Assembly: GCA_020849935.1 (NCBI GenBank)
Contig: JADZFJ010000431.1
Location: 1 to 14,084, forward strand
Reading direction: 5' to 3'
DNA length: 14,084 nt
DNA from: Crocinitomix sp.
GTDB taxonomy: Bacteria > Bacteroidota > Bacteroidia > Flavobacteriales_D > Crocinitomicaceae
In this document: piece after piece, positions 13,357 to 14,084 of the stretch
Layout of the letters: the number at the start of each line of letters is the position of its first letter
Numbering within the stretch: the first letter of the stretch is position 1
The notes under the pieces: generated by a model
Databases searched by the model: none
The model's input: only the letters and a program-made list of their open reading frames with translations
What the model was told of the DNA's origin: nothing
Translations under genes and position numbers: made by a program

Positions 13357-13590
13357 AACTTATTAATTGACGAAGTTAATTATTTACTCAAACTATCTGC
13401 CATTTCACCAAAAACCAGTATAACAGAATTTTGCACTTTTTTTCACATTGCATTTGTGGTATGCTTGAATAATTTTAGTGGTCGGCATTGCAAATGCCTG
13501 ATGAAGATACACACTCATTACAGCGCATCGCAGTTCGTATACTCACCGCTAATTCGCTGCACAGCGCTATTGCTAAATGAGCGCGAGGCT
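13357..13590. repeat. Tail-cluster spacer repeat R3
   Basis: About 234 bp, same blocks as R2 (12442-12631), with an extra segment of about 45 bp (ACAGCGCATCGCAG ... CGCTGCACAGCGC) that forms its own hairpin. It lies between the stop of the 115-aa gene and the start of the 219-aa gene. Confidence 0.8.
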
Positions 13591-13601
13591 GGCTCTTTTA
13601 A

Positions 13602-13949
13602 TTACTCGGAAATTAAAATAACTTCTCCGTTTTCACGCTTGTGAGGATAGTCGTATGGTATTGTATATGAAATCGTGTAACTAATATTTATGTTATTCCC
13701 TAAAACAAACAAATCACCTTCACCTTCAATAATATCGCCTTCACTCTTTTCAGGAATCTTTAATTTTTCGATTAAAGATTCTTTTAAAAAAGAATGAGCC
13801 AAGTTATCATCCATCGGTTTCGCGTTTTTATAAAAACAAATTTCTCGTTTGCTTCCAGTCCATTCTGGCCCAAATTCACTTCTAACTTCCCATATAACTG
13901 AAATTTTATTTGAAGTCAGCTCGTTTATTAATTCATCTTTAATCTTCAT
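13602..13949 (-). CDS. Hypothetical 115-aa protein overlapping an upstream gene
   Basis: From ATG 13949 (MKIKDELINELTSNKISVIW) to stop 13602. Small, soluble and acidic/basic mixed, with short beta-like strands (ISVIWEVRSEF, EICFYKNAKPM, INISYTISYTIPYDY) and a final GEVILISE. No known family is recognised. Its ATG lies inside the last codons of an upstream open frame that ends at 13939 (11-bp overlap), so it is probably translated by coupling. A small gene overlapping the 3' end of a larger one and followed by unrelated small genes is a usual layout for immunity genes, but that is context, not proof. Confidence 0.72.
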   Translation of the reverse strand: MKIKDELINELTSNKISVIWEVRSEFGPEWTGSKREICFYKNAKPMDDNLAHSFLKESLIEKLKIPEKSEGDIIEGEGDLFVLGNNINISYTISYTIPYDYPHKRENGEVILISE

Positions 13950-14084
13950 TGTCTAGTTTTTTAAAATTGGCTTGAACATTTTGGAAGTTGGTGCTGTTAG
14001 GAACGGCTAACCCAAATCTATCAATTGATTCTCGATTTTTCAATCTTCCTTGATTTCTCTTAGTACCTCATCGCTTAACGAGTG
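13939..14084 (-). CDS. 3' end of an upstream gene (partial, possibly frameshifted)
   Basis: Reading left from the edge, one frame encodes HSLSDEVLREIKED and stops at 14040-14042. A second frame, open from 14067 to its stop at 13939-13941, encodes GTKRNQGRLKNRE followed by SIDRFGLAVPNSTNFQNVQA and NFKKLDNED. The two look like one C-terminal domain split by a -1 shift, because the second frame has a TGA at 14068-14070 and both pieces look coding. If joined it would resemble the C-terminal tail of a toxin-type protein, but too little is visible to name it. It overlaps the start of the 115-aa gene by 11 bp. Confidence 0.4.

Noticed and set aside
12442..13590. Integron cassette array with attC sites
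   Set aside because: The gene-plus-structured-spacer order is suggestive, but no conserved GTTRRRY/RYYYAAC core pair is kept in both R2 and R3, and no integrase is in view.
1..14084. tRNA or rRNA genes and riboswitches
   Set aside because: I saw no cloverleaf with conserved T-arm (GTTCRA) and no known riboswitch motif; a weak one could be missed by eye.

Overview
The window is AT-rich and shows the promoter signature of Bacteroidota: several genes are preceded by a TAnnTTTG -7 box, and Shine-Dalgarno signals are weak or absent. The gene content (class II LysS, a bifunctional glucose/mannose-6-phosphate isomerase of the SIS type, lipoproteins with a Cys around residue 20) fits a free-living Bacteroidota bacterium, probably Flavobacteriales. 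The exact genus cannot be read from this sequence.

Left part (1-6109) is ordinary chromosome. It holds the 5' two-thirds of lysS (minus), a divergent PGI/PMI isomerase, a di-heme cytochrome-c peroxidase lipoprotein (minus), lipB, a membrane-anchored serine hydrolase 4 bp behind lipB, and a small conserved protein of unknown function.

Right part (6110-14084) is accessory and repeat-rich. It begins with a composite repeat region that ends in hairpins, then a two-gene minus-strand operon (a 169-aa soluble protein overlapping a 338-aa lipoprotein). Next come a roughly 95-bp imperfect inverted repeat and an IS4-family insertion sequence whose transposase appears frameshifted in an A8 run close to its start codon. 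Beyond the IS lie two 89-bp direct repeats, a two-TM protein with a PLD-like or conflict-effector-like cytosolic domain, and a small membrane protein. The end is a minus-strand cluster of unrelated small genes (LRR lipoprotein, 219 aa, 115 aa) separated by a shared spacer of about 190-235 bp. The 115-aa gene overlaps by 11 bp the 3' end of a gene that runs off the right edge. This layout resembles the immunity-gene tail of a polymorphic toxin locus, but that is inference.

The strongest new-looking signals are: a family of short palindromes in which two variants differ by a compensatory base-pair change; the IS sitting exactly at such a palindrome arm; the ~200-bp spacer repeats that separate unrelated genes in the tail; the 2TM effector-like gene; and a probable leaderless mRNA for the cytochrome-c peroxidase.
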